Shown: one piece after another, positions 1 to 8,675 of the stretch
How the letters are laid out: the number at the start of each line of letters is the position of its first letter
How positions within the stretch are numbered: position 1 is the stretch's first letter
DNA from: Alkalihalobacillus sp. BA299
Lineage (GTDB): Bacteria > Bacillota > Bacilli > Bacillales > Bacillaceae_F
Assembly: GCF_017745675.1 (NCBI RefSeq)
Contig: NZ_JAFLJM010000009.1
Span: 124,001 to 188,000 of the forward strand
Length of the DNA stretch: 64,000 bases
Reading direction: 5' to 3'
Translations under genes and position numbers: made by a program
Notes under the pieces: model-generated
Seen by the model: only the letters and a program-made list of their open reading frames with translations
Database searches by the model: none
What the model was told of the DNA's origin: nothing

Positions 1-35
1 TTTCATATATAGAAGTTGTGTTTCTATATATGAAA
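1..35. promoter_or_regulatory. tandem AT-rich palindromes upstream of the ABC operon, operator-like
   Basis: Positions 1-14 and 22-35 are a perfect 14-bp inverted repeat with a 7-nt spacer. Each half is itself a near palindrome of the form TTTC-(7 A/T bases)-GAAA, and the two begin about 20 bp apart, so they would lie on the same helical face. The element ends 30 bp before the start of the ABC operon. Paired palindromes like this suit a dimeric or tetrameric regulator, and the IclR protein encoded at 7839 is the obvious candidate. That link is inference. The element may continue left of the window. Confidence 0.45.
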
Positions 36-65
36 CAATAAATAAATAAGAAAAGAGGGGAAGAA

Positions 66-1703
66 ATGAAAGCGTTAGGAAAACATTTTGGTCTGATTTT
101 TTTGGTGACGTTTCTTTTTGTTGTTGCAGCTGCATGTAGCAGCGGGGAGACTTCACAAACAGAAAACAAAAATGAAGGGGAAGCGACACAGGAAACATCG
201 GAAAGTAATACTACAGAAGAAACTGGTGTAAACGAGGGTGGAGAATTAACAGTGGGTCTTTCAGCCAATCCAATGACTTTAGATCCAGTGAACTATACTA
301 CCGCATATGAAGGTCAAGTAATTAGAAGTATTGCTGATACATTAGTGATTTATAGTAATGACTTATCTGAAATTGAACCTGCTTTAGCGACAGAATGGGA
401 AGTATCTGAGGACATGTTAACTTATACATTCAAGTTGCGGGATGACGTTTATTTTCAGCCTGGTGAATATCAAAATGGAAGACAAATGACAGCTGAAGAT
501 GTCAAATATAGCTTAGAGCGTTCGGCGAAACAATCGGCCATGAACCGGCTTCGTATGGTAGACCGTGTTGATGTTGTAGATGAATTTACTGTAAATCTGC
601 ACCTTAACGAAAAGAACTCAGCATTACTAGCTGTATTAACAGATGCTGGTAATGTTATTGTTCCAAAGGAAGAAGTAGAAGGTTGGGGCGACCAATTTGG
701 TATGAACTTAGTAGGGACAGGCCCATTTCAATTGGATGAATGGAGAATTGATGACCAAATTAAGTTATCAAGACATGAAAACTATTGGTCACAAAGACCA
801 CACTTAGATTCCCTTATTTGGAAAGGTATTACAGATCAAAATATGATGGTGAATGCGCTTCGCTCAGGTGATATCGATATTGCAACTGATGTTCAGGGGC
901 AAAATCGAGCGATATTAGAACAAGATGATAATTTTGAACTTTTAACTACTCCTGGCTTATCCATCGAATATGTCGCTTTAAATATGAAGGAAGGTCCAAC
1001 AAAGGATATTCGTGTACGTGAAGCAATTAATTTAGCAACAAATGTCGATAACCTTGTGCAGGGAGTTTTCCAATATGGGGGAGCCGTGAGATCTTATCTT
1101 CCACTACCGAAAAGTTCATGGGGTTACGATCCATCATTAGAAAGTCTTGTCCCTGATTTTGATCCAGAAAGAGCAAAGGAATTACTTGCAGAAGCTGGCT
1201 ACCCAGATGGATTTGAAATCGATTTATACGTCATTGAAAGACGTGTACCACATGCTACGATTTTTCAAAGTCAACTTAAAGAAAATTTAAATATTACTGT
1301 GAATATAAACGTAGTAGAAATGGGTGTTTTAACAGATGTTGCTTCAAAAGGAAATGCTCCGATGTACTTAATGGGCTGGAGCTGGTATCCAGATCCAGAC
1401 TTCTTCCTATATCAAATGTTCCATAGTGATCAAATTGGAGCTCTTGGTAATGGATACGGGTTTGATAATGAAAAAGTGGATGAATTAATTAAGAAAGCTA
1501 CATCAGAAACAGCAGAGCAAGAAGAACGTGCAGCCTTATATGTAGAGGCGCTTGAATTAATTGTTAAGGAATATCCGCGTGTAGAACTAAGTCTTATTGA
1601 AATTTCTGCGGGGATTAGTAAAAATGTCGAAGGTTTTGATGTTAGACCTGATAGTTCATATGTCATCGTTAATCCTAATACAAATGTTTCAATAAAAAAA
1701 TAG
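66..1703 (+). CDS. ABC transporter substrate-binding lipoprotein, family 5 (peptide type)
   Basis: This extracellular solute receptor feeds the two permeases and two ATPases encoded directly downstream. The N-terminus is a lipoprotein signal: a basic start, a hydrophobic core and a lipobox ending AAAC at about residue 24, followed by a Ser/Glu/Thr-rich linker of some 40 residues. The mature part has the family-5 layout, including a conserved ADTLV segment and a GTGPF motif. The 545-residue length is normal. The ATG has a GAGGGG site six bases upstream. Family 5 members bind peptides, nickel or opines. The surrounding peptidase and racemase genes favour a peptide-like or modified amino-acid ligand, but the ligand cannot be read from the sequence. 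Confidence 0.9.
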   Translation: MKALGKHFGLIFLVTFLFVVAAACSSGETSQTENKNEGEATQETSESNTTEETGVNEGGELTVGLSANPMTLDPVNYTTAYEGQVIRSIADTLVIYSNDLSEIEPALATEWEVSEDMLTYTFKLRDDVYFQPGEYQNGRQMTAEDVKYSLERSAKQSAMNRLRMVDRVDVVDEFTVNLHLNEKNSALLAVLTDAGNVIVPKEEVEGWGDQFGMNLVGTGPFQLDEWRIDDQIKLSRHENYWSQRPHLDSLIWKGITDQNMMVNALRSGDIDIATDVQGQNRAILEQDDNFELLTTPGLSIEYVALNMKEGPTKDIRVREAINLATNVDNLVQGVFQYGGAVRSYLPLPKSSWGYDPSLESLVPDFDPERAKELLAEAGYPDGFEIDLYVIERRVPHATIFQSQLKENLNITVNINVVEMGVLTDVASKGNAPMYLMGWSWYPDPDFFLYQMFHSDQIGALGNGYGFDNEKVDELIKKATSETAEQEERAALYVEALELIVKEYPRVELSLIEISAGISKNVEGFDVRPDSSYVIVNPNTNVSIKK

Positions 1704-1736
1704 GTTCCTCTATGAGAAGAATGGAGGCGATACGTC

Positions 1737-2696
1737 TTGCTGAAATTTACAATTAAAAGATTAATAAATATTATTCCTACTTTACTTATTGTTGCTACGA
1801 TTGTTTTTGTTATCAACCGGATTATCCCTGGTGACCCAGCTGCTGTTATGCTGGGTCCCCAAGCTACAGTTGAAGATATTGCTGAAATGAGGATTAAGTT
1901 AGGTTTAGATCAGCCAATTTTTATGCAATACATCGATTATATTATTAACCTATTAAAAGGTGATTTTGGACAATCGATTTACTATAAGGAGTCAGTTCTT
2001 ATACTTATCTTAGATCGATTTCCTAATACGGTATTACTTTCAGTAACCGCATTAATGATTGCTCTTTTAATTGGTATTCCTGCAGGTATGATCGCTGCAA
2101 CTAAACAAAACTCTATATTAGATTATATTGTAATGTTGGGAGCGCTTGTGGGTGTTTCGATGCCTGTATTTTGGTTAGGTATAATGCTTGTGCTTCAATT
2201 TAGTGTAAACCTCGGCTGGTTTCCCGCAACTGGAATTGGATCTATGGATCAGGGGTTTGGAAATGTATTTATACATTTGATTTTACCAAGTATAACTCTT
2301 TCGACCATTCCTATGGCTACATTTGCAAGAATTACGCGATCGAGTATGTTAGAGGTTATCTCACAAGATTATATAAAGACAGCGAGAGCGAAAGGATTAA
2401 ATGAATTTTTTATTATTGCGAAGCATGCACTCAAAAATGCACTAACGCCAATTTTAACAGTAATGGGGATGCAGATCTCTTTATTGTTAGGTGGTTCCGT
2501 TCTAACCGAAACTATCTTTAGTTGGCCTGGTATGGGTCGATTAATAATTGATGCTATTGATAAGCGTGATTTTATGATCGTTCAAGGTGCTGTTTTGTTT
2601 GTTGCACTTATCTTTGTTTTAGTTAATCTTATCGTTGATATTTTATATAAGGTAGTAAATCCACGTGTGAATTATACAACGAAAAAAGGGAGATAG
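1737..2696 (+). CDS. peptide-type ABC transporter permease, DppB/OppB family
   Basis: An inner-membrane permease of 319 residues with about six hydrophobic segments. The first is the typical DppB N-terminus followed by a loop containing IPGDPA. The cytoplasmic EAA loop, which contacts the ATPase, is at about residues 215-235 (ARAKGLNEFFIIAKHALKNA). The start is TTG at 1737, nine bases after a GGAGG, with an MLKFTIKR beginning as usual in the family. It is the second gene of a five-gene operon and lies 33 bp after the binding protein. Confidence 0.9.
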   Translation: MLKFTIKRLINIIPTLLIVATIVFVINRIIPGDPAAVMLGPQATVEDIAEMRIKLGLDQPIFMQYIDYIINLLKGDFGQSIYYKESVLILILDRFPNTVLLSVTALMIALLIGIPAGMIAATKQNSILDYIVMLGALVGVSMPVFWLGIMLVLQFSVNLGWFPATGIGSMDQGFGNVFIHLILPSITLSTIPMATFARITRSSMLEVISQDYIKTARAKGLNEFFIIAKHALKNALTPILTVMGMQISLLLGGSVLTETIFSWPGMGRLIIDAIDKRDFMIVQGAVLFVALIFVLVNLIVDILYKVVNPRVNYTTKKGR

Positions 2697-2699
2697 AAT

Positions 2700-3590
2700 A
2701 TGGAAGATGCACCAGTTTCTACTAAAATAGAAGCCATCAAGCAACCAAAAACAACCGGAAATTTATTTTTAAAAAAATTGATAAAAAATAAATTAGCTGT
2801 AGTTGGACTGTTCATAATTATTATCATGGTTATTACAGCTATTTTTGCTCCGCTAATTGCAACCCATCCTCCTGAAGCTATGGATACAGGGAATGCTCTA
2901 GTAGACCTTGGGACAAATGGTCATATCCTTGGAACTGATAATTACGGTCGGGATCTATTTAGCAGAATTGTTTTTGGTACAAGGATTTCAATTATAGTAG
3001 GTATACTCTCAGTAGGTTTTGGAGCTGTTATCGGAACGTTTCTTGGCTTAATTTCAGGTTATTATGGTGGGCGGCTAGATAACATCATTATGAGATTGAT
3101 GGATGGTTTGTTTGCTTTTCCATTTATATTATTAGCAATTACCTTAATGACGGCACTTGGAAATGGATTGATGAATGTTATTATTGCGATCGGTATAGCT
3201 TGTGTACCAGGGTTTGCTCGTCTAGTACGTGGACAGGTGTTAAGTGTAAAAGAAGAAGAGTTTGTTGAAGTGGCACGATCGATTGGATCGACAAACGGGA
3301 GAATTATTTTTACGAATATTCTACCAAACTGTCTCGCTCCGATTATTGTATATGGGACGATGAGTATTGCGGGTGCGATTTTGTCTGAAGCCGCTCTCAG
3401 TTTTTTAGGATTAGGTGTACAACCACCAACACCTACTTGGGGAAATATCTTGAAAGATGGAAAGGATTTCCTTGTTCTTTCACCCCATATGGCTACATTT
3501 TCTGGTCTAGCAATTCTACTAACAGTAGTAGGGTTTAATATTTTTGGTGACGGATTACGAGATTCACTAGATCCGAAAATGAAGGTTTAA
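2700..3590 (+). CDS. peptide-type ABC transporter permease, DppC/OppC family
   Basis: Second permease of the importer, starting three bases after the DppB-like gene ends. It has the OppC-type N-terminal cytoplasmic segment, a first membrane helix near residues 33-53, and the conserved HILGTDNYGRDLFSR motif in the loop after it. The EAA loop is near residues 190-210 (VARSIGSTNGRIIFTNILPN). The C-terminus contains FNIFGDGLRDSLDPK, a strong family signature. The 296-residue length is normal. Confidence 0.9.
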   Translation: MEDAPVSTKIEAIKQPKTTGNLFLKKLIKNKLAVVGLFIIIIMVITAIFAPLIATHPPEAMDTGNALVDLGTNGHILGTDNYGRDLFSRIVFGTRISIIVGILSVGFGAVIGTFLGLISGYYGGRLDNIIMRLMDGLFAFPFILLAITLMTALGNGLMNVIIAIGIACVPGFARLVRGQVLSVKEEEFVEVARSIGSTNGRIIFTNILPNCLAPIIVYGTMSIAGAILSEAALSFLGLGVQPPTPTWGNILKDGKDFLVLSPHMATFSGLAILLTVVGFNIFGDGLRDSLDPKMKV

Positions 3591-3605
3591 ATAGGAGGTG
3601 GAATG

Positions 3606-4610
3606 ATGGTAGATCAATCAACGTTATTAAAAGTAGAGGACTTAGAAGTAGCATTTTATTCATCATCAAATACAGTTAAAGCTGTAAATGGTATTAGTTT
3701 TAACTTAAAACGTTCAGAGACGATAGGTATTGTTGGTGAATCTGGATCTGGGAAAAGTGTGACAGCAACATCTATTCTAGGGTTATTACCTCCACGCACG
3801 AGTAAAATTGAAAAAGGATCTATAACATTTGAAGGCAAAAATCTTGTCTCATTACCAGCAAAACAAATGCGAAAAATTCGTGGAAATGAAATCTCAATGA
3901 TATTTCAAGATCCGATGACGTCTTTAAATCCAGTTTTTACGATTGGAAATCAACTTGTTGAAGTGATTTGTCTTCACCAAAACGTATCAAAAAAAGAAGG
4001 AATGCAACGTGCTATTGAAATGCTCAGGCTTGTTGGTATTCCGGAACCTGAGAAACGTATTAAACAATACCCCCATGAGTTTTCTGGTGGGATGAGACAA
4101 CGTGCAATGATAGCTATTGCATTAGCATGCCAACCTAAATTACTTATAGCTGATGAACCAACAACAGCTCTTGATGTTACGGTACAGGCCCAAATACTCA
4201 ACTTAATGAAAGATCTACAAGAAAAATTAGAGACGGCTATTATTTTAATTACTCACGATCTAGGAGTGGTTTGGGAGAATTGCGATAAAGTCATTGTAAT
4301 GTATGCAGGTAACGCAGTTGAAGCTACGTCAACAGAAAATTTATACGAAAAACCGCTCCATCCATATACTTGGGGACTACTAGATTCACGTGTTAAGCCG
4401 GATGAGGATATGTTGACACCAGTACCAGGTAGTCCGCCAGACTTACGGAATGAAATTAAAGGTTGTGCATTTGCTACAAGGTGCAAATATGCTAAAGAGG
4501 TCTGCTTCGAGAAGAAACCTAGCTTAATAGAAGTAGAAAAAGATCATTCTGTTGCATGTCACTTTCAAAAAAATGATCAAAGATTGGTAAGGGATGGGGG
4601 ATATCAATGA
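3606..4610 (+). CDS. peptide-type ABC transporter ATPase, DppD/OppD family
   Basis: One of two ATPases that energise the importer. It has a Walker A motif (GESGSGKS), an EFSGGMRQR signature motif, a Walker B ending ADEPT and an H-loop (THDLG). The C-terminal oligopeptide-transport extension carries the usual cysteine-rich stretch (CAFATRCKYAKEVC) before a final VACH. Of two adjacent ATGs, 3606 is seven bases from AGGAGG and 3603 only four, so I chose 3606. The stop overlaps the next ATG by four bases, which indicates translational coupling. Confidence 0.9.
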   Translation: MVDQSTLLKVEDLEVAFYSSSNTVKAVNGISFNLKRSETIGIVGESGSGKSVTATSILGLLPPRTSKIEKGSITFEGKNLVSLPAKQMRKIRGNEISMIFQDPMTSLNPVFTIGNQLVEVICLHQNVSKKEGMQRAIEMLRLVGIPEPEKRIKQYPHEFSGGMRQRAMIAIALACQPKLLIADEPTTALDVTVQAQILNLMKDLQEKLETAIILITHDLGVVWENCDKVIVMYAGNAVEATSTENLYEKPLHPYTWGLLDSRVKPDEDMLTPVPGSPPDLRNEIKGCAFATRCKYAKEVCFEKKPSLIEVEKDHSVACHFQKNDQRLVRDGGYQ

Positions 4611-5584
4611 GTGAAACTTTGCTAGAAGTGAAAAACATTAAAAAATATTTCCCTGTAAATGATGGAGGTTTTTTTTCAAAGTCCAATAAATATTTAAAAG
4701 CTGTTGATGATGTTAGCTTCAAAATTAATAAAGGTGATACTGTGGGAGTTGTAGGAGAGTCTGGTTGTGGGAAATCAACGATGGCTAGACTTGTTAATCA
4801 ACTTATCACCCCAACCTCAGGATCTGTTCTTTTTAATGGGAAAGATCTAACAACAATATCTGAAAAAGAGATACGATCAGCACGCAAGAATATTCAAATG
4901 ATCTTTCAAAATCCATACGCTTCTCTAGATCCTAGGAAAAAAGTTGAAAAGCTTATTATGGAGCCGATGATCATTCATAAGATAGGGACAAGGAAAGAAC
5001 AATTAAAGAGAGTTCATGAACTATTAGAAGTAGTCGGATTAAACTCTTATCATGGTGATCGGTACCCTCATGAATTTAGTGGTGGGCAAAGGCAGCGTAT
5101 TAATATTGCCCGTTCTTTAGTGCTTAATCCAGATCTTGTGATTTGTGATGAGCCCGTTTCGGCATTAGATGTTTCTATACAAGCACAAATATTAAATCTA
5201 TTAAAAGAATTACAAAAGGATTTTAATTTGACTTACATGTTTATTGCACATGATCTAGATGTTGTGCAATTCATCAGTGACCGAATTTTAGTGATGTATT
5301 TAGGTAAAGTAGTTGAGGCTGGAACGTATACGGATATTTACGACCGTCCTCAGCATCCATATACAAAAGCATTGTTATCAGCAGCACCCTTAAAGAGTCC
5401 GTTCGAGAAGAAAGAACGTTTTTTGTTAGAGGGAGATATTCCTAGTCCTATTGATCCGCCATCTGGTTGCCACTTTCATCAAAGGTGTCCATTTGCTGTG
5501 GAAAAGTGTCGTTCAATAGCCCCTGAACTAGAGCGATATCAGGGAGAACATAAAGTAGCATGTCATTTAACAGGAGAAATTTAA
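4607..5584 (+). CDS. peptide-type ABC transporter ATPase, DppF/OppF family
   Basis: The second ATPase of the importer. It has Walker A GESGCGKS, signature EFSGGQRQR, Walker B ending CDEPVSALD and the switch histidine in AHDLD. The C-terminal extension with cysteines (CHFHQRCPFAVEKC) is the OppF/DppF hallmark. It completes the set SBP, permease, permease, ATPase, ATPase, so the importer is intact. A DUF1177 gene follows after 18 bp without a terminator, which places peptide import and the DUF1177 protein on one transcript. Confidence 0.9.
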   Translation: MSETLLEVKNIKKYFPVNDGGFFSKSNKYLKAVDDVSFKINKGDTVGVVGESGCGKSTMARLVNQLITPTSGSVLFNGKDLTTISEKEIRSARKNIQMIFQNPYASLDPRKKVEKLIMEPMIIHKIGTRKEQLKRVHELLEVVGLNSYHGDRYPHEFSGGQRQRINIARSLVLNPDLVICDEPVSALDVSIQAQILNLLKELQKDFNLTYMFIAHDLDVVQFISDRILVMYLGKVVEAGTYTDIYDRPQHPYTKALLSAAPLKSPFEKKERFLLEGDIPSPIDPPSGCHFHQRCPFAVEKCRSIAPELERYQGEHKVACHLTGEI

Positions 5585-5602
5585 TACAATGGAGGAGTTT
5601 AT

Positions 5603-6547
5603 ATGTCTTTTAAATATGTAACAGAACTTTATGAAATTCTTGATGATATTAATGTTAATGGAAATACAGTAGCAAAATATTTCGAAGATAATGGATTTAA
5701 TACTGTTGATGTTAAAACCGTTACTGGAGAAAAAGGTAGTACCGACTTTATTAAAATTATGATACCAGGAAGAAACGGGAAATTATTTGGAGGAGATGCA
5801 CCAACAATAGGAATTGTCGGTCGTTTAGGAGGAATTGGCGCACGTCCTGAACAAATTGGATTTGTCTCTGATGGAGATGGTGCATTAGCTGCTATATCGA
5901 TTGCAGCTAAACTATCTAGTATGCAAAGAAAAGGTGATACGCTTGAAGGGGATGTTATTGTTACAACACATATTTGCCCAGTTGCCCCTACGCAACCACA
6001 TGACCCAGTCCCTTTTATGGATTCACCCGTTGATATTTTAACGATGAATAAGTATGAAGTTGTAAAAGATATGGATGCCATTATTTCAATTGATACAACG
6101 AAGGGGAACAAGGTTGTAAATCATAATGGCTTTGCGATTACTCCTACGGTCAAAGAGGGTTATATTTTACGTGTTAGTAATGATTTGCTAGATTTAGTGC
6201 AACAAACAACCGGTAAAAATCCTGTAACTTTACCAATTACAACACAAGATATCACACCTTATGGAAATGGACTTTACCATATTAATAGTATCTTGCAACC
6301 AGCGGTAGCAACGGATAAGCCTGTAGTTGGTGTAGCTATTACTACTGAAGCGGCTGTAGCAGGTTGTGGAACAGGTGCAACACACTTGATTGATGTAGAA
6401 AGTACCGTCCGTTTTGCAATAGAAGTAGCAAAGGTGTATGGTCGTAAGAAGTGTTCTTTTTACAATGAAGTAGAGTTTGAAAAAATGAAAAGTTTATATG
6501 GTGATATGAGTCATTTGCAAACATTAGGTCAGAAGGTGAGTTCATGA
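5603..6547 (+). CDS. DUF1177 family protein, copy 1
   Basis: I recognise this as a DUF1177 protein, a conserved family of unknown function. At 314 residues it has no signal peptide or membrane helix, so it should be cytoplasmic. Conserved blocks shared with the copy at 13966 include GRLGGIGARP (about 73-82), SDGDGALAA (89-97), VTTHICP followed by PTQPH, the SPVDILTMNKYEV block, SIDTTKGN and QDITPYGNG. The pattern of Asp, His and Glu residues, with a late TH-x-IDVES-TVRFAIEVAK block, faintly resembles M42/M28 zinc aminopeptidases. That resemblance is inference. RBS GGAGG lies nine bases before the ATG. The stop overlaps the M20 peptidase start by four bases. Confidence 0.85.
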   Translation: MSFKYVTELYEILDDINVNGNTVAKYFEDNGFNTVDVKTVTGEKGSTDFIKIMIPGRNGKLFGGDAPTIGIVGRLGGIGARPEQIGFVSDGDGALAAISIAAKLSSMQRKGDTLEGDVIVTTHICPVAPTQPHDPVPFMDSPVDILTMNKYEVVKDMDAIISIDTTKGNKVVNHNGFAITPTVKEGYILRVSNDLLDLVQQTTGKNPVTLPITTQDITPYGNGLYHINSILQPAVATDKPVVGVAITTEAAVAGCGTGATHLIDVESTVRFAIEVAKVYGRKKCSFYNEVEFEKMKSLYGDMSHLQTLGQKVSS

Positions 6548-7800
6548 TTGCAGATTTAAAATACCAAGCCATTTTAGCTGTTGAAAAAAATAAAGAAGAA
6601 TTACTTCATCTATGCTCTAAATTAATTCAATTTCCGAGTGAAAACCCTGTTGGTAATTCTACTCCAATTAGCCATTATATTGCCGATTATTTAAAACAAT
6701 ATGAAATTGATACAGATTGGTACGAGGCTGGACAAGATATGTGGAATTTGATTGCGAAGGTTGGAAATTCAGATGGGAAGATGTTAATTTATTGCGGACA
6801 TACTGACGTCGTTCCTGCTGGTGATTTAAATCGTTGGGACTTCAATCCGTTTTCTGGTGAAATAAAGGATGGTTGGATGCTTGGGCGAGGAGCAAGTGAT
6901 ATGAAAGCTGGCCTCGCAGGAATTATTTTTGCAACTACGGTATTGAAAAGACTAGATATTTCACTTCCTGGAGAACTTTGTTTGGCAATCGTTCCTGATG
7001 AAGAAACTGGAGGAGAATTAGGTGTTCCATGGTTGTTGGAAAGAGGGTTAGTAAAGGGGGATGGTTGTTTAATTGCAGAACCTTCTTCTCCTTTAAATCC
7101 TACTCTAGGTCAAAAAGGGTCGTTATGGTTTAAGTTGACGGTTTATGGGGAACAGGCACATGGAAGTTTGGGACCAATAGCCGGAAAGAATGCAATAACA
7201 GATACGATAAAGGCAATTGAAAAAATAGCTAAAGTTTGGCATATGGAAATAACGATTCCTGAAGAGGTTAAACCAATCATAGAAATTTCGAAAAAATACA
7301 TGAGTGAAAATGAAAGATCACAATATATGCATATACTAGAAAAGGTTTCAATAAATGTTGGAACGATAAAAGGTGGTACGAAATCAAATATGGTACCTGA
7401 TACCTGTGCAGTAGAGATTGATTGCAGATTACCTTTTGGGATAACGAAAGAAGAAGTATTGTCTTTTATTCATGATGAATTGTCTAAATTAGGAATCACA
7501 TATGAAATAGAAGAGTTTGGTTTCAGGAGCAATGCCAATTACACTGCACCTGAAGATCCGGTATGCGAAGCGATTGTGAATAATATTAAATTCGTAACTG
7601 GACAAGATGCGTATGGTGTCATGCAATGGGCTAGTAGTGATGCTAGACATTTTAGAAAGTATGACATTCCAGTTCTGCAATATGGACCTGCCTATTTACC
7701 TAGTATCCATAACTTTAATGAAAAAGTTCCTGTTGAAGATATTATTCGTTGTGCCAAAGTATATGTAGCCGCTGCAATTGATTTTTTATACAATAAGTGA
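6544..7800 (+). CDS. M20 family metallopeptidase (ArgE/DapE/CPG2-like amidohydrolase)
   Basis: A 418-residue zinc amidohydrolase with the M20 metal motifs in order: GHTDVVPAG (about 80-88), GRGASDMKAG (118-127), PDEETGG (154-160) with the catalytic Glu pair, and a late His in SIHNFNE. The central dimerisation lid lies between about 190 and 310. The family removes acyl or peptidyl groups from amino acids (N-acyl, N-succinyl, N-carbamoyl or dipeptide substrates), and substrate cannot be assigned from motifs. Its four-base overlap with DUF1177 and its place behind an importer suggest that it cleaves the imported compound. It is not likely to be the lysine-pathway enzyme, because a DapH/DapL route is encoded elsewhere in the window. 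Confidence 0.85.
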   Translation: MIADLKYQAILAVEKNKEELLHLCSKLIQFPSENPVGNSTPISHYIADYLKQYEIDTDWYEAGQDMWNLIAKVGNSDGKMLIYCGHTDVVPAGDLNRWDFNPFSGEIKDGWMLGRGASDMKAGLAGIIFATTVLKRLDISLPGELCLAIVPDEETGGELGVPWLLERGLVKGDGCLIAEPSSPLNPTLGQKGSLWFKLTVYGEQAHGSLGPIAGKNAITDTIKAIEKIAKVWHMEITIPEEVKPIIEISKKYMSENERSQYMHILEKVSINVGTIKGGTKSNMVPDTCAVEIDCRLPFGITKEEVLSFIHDELSKLGITYEIEEFGFRSNANYTAPEDPVCEAIVNNIKFVTGQDAYGVMQWASSDARHFRKYDIPVLQYGPAYLPSIHNFNEKVPVEDIIRCAKVYVAAAIDFLYNK

Positions 7801-7838
7801 TAGATCGTATTATTATTTGTAAGTAAGGAGATACCAAA

Positions 7839-8603
7839 ATGCTAAAAACGTTAGACCAATCATTAAAAGTACTTATGGCTTTCACGAAAGATAGACCTAC
7901 GTGGGGGGCTCGTGAACTAGCAAAAGAACTAGACCTAAACGCAACAAATGTGTATCGTATCCTTGCTACTTTTGAAGAAAATCGCTTTCTATCAAAAGAT
8001 CCTGTAACGAAAAAATATTCATTAGGTATTAAATTGTGGGAATTAGGGTTACTAGTACATGATAATCATGGTATTTCAGAATTCATTAAGCCTATTCTAG
8101 AAGATTTAATGGAGAAAACAGGGGAATCTGTTTTCTTAACCGTTTTAGATGGAAATGAAGCTCTAACATTAGATGTGGTTGAGCCTCAGGATAAAGTCAA
8201 GTTTTCGGTAACGATAGGTAGCAGGGCTCCCTTGTATGTGGGAGCTTCCTACCGTTCGATTTTAGCATTCATGCCAGATGAAGAAATTAATAAGATAATC
8301 TCAGGGGGCTTAAAGGCATACACATCATCGACGATTGTAGACCGAGAACAGTTACGAGCTGAACTAGAATTAATTAAAGAACAAGGCTGGGCAAGAAGTG
8401 AAGGAGAGTTTACCAAAGATGTTATAGCTATTGCTGTACCATTATTTTATAAAGATGAAGTGAAAGCTTCGCTTACAGTTTCAGGACCTACTTATCGTAT
8501 TACGGAAGAGGCTATTCAATATATTCTCATTCATATTAAAGAAGCTAGTGCAGAGATTATGAAATTAATGGAAAAATACCAATTCGCATTAAACAAGTAT
8601 TAA
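7839..8603 (+). CDS. IclR family transcriptional regulator
   Basis: A 254-residue DNA-binding protein. An N-terminal winged helix-turn-helix (about 1-65, WGARELAKELDLNATNVYRIL) is followed by the IclR ligand-binding domain (about 75-250) with the typical FLTVLDG and RAPLYVGAS stretches. AAGGAG precedes the ATG. It lies 38 bp after the peptidase, so it may be co-transcribed and act as the local repressor or activator of the cluster. Palindromes at 1-35 are a candidate target. The effector is unknown. Confidence 0.9.
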   Translation: MLKTLDQSLKVLMAFTKDRPTWGARELAKELDLNATNVYRILATFEENRFLSKDPVTKKYSLGIKLWELGLLVHDNHGISEFIKPILEDLMEKTGESVFLTVLDGNEALTLDVVEPQDKVKFSVTIGSRAPLYVGASYRSILAFMPDEEINKIISGGLKAYTSSTIVDREQLRAELELIKEQGWARSEGEFTKDVIAIAVPLFYKDEVKASLTVSGPTYRITEEAIQYILIHIKEASAEIMKLMEKYQFALNKY

Positions 8604-8675
8604 TAATCATAATCCAGTACTCGTTATTATTTCAATAGAATTTGTTTTATAAAATTCAAAAAAGTGGTGATTAAA

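Noticed and set aside
6544..7800. Assignment of the M20 gene as DapE of lysine synthesis
   Set aside because: The window carries a DapH/DapL acetylase pathway at 55.3-58.5 kb and this gene lies in a peptide-uptake cluster.
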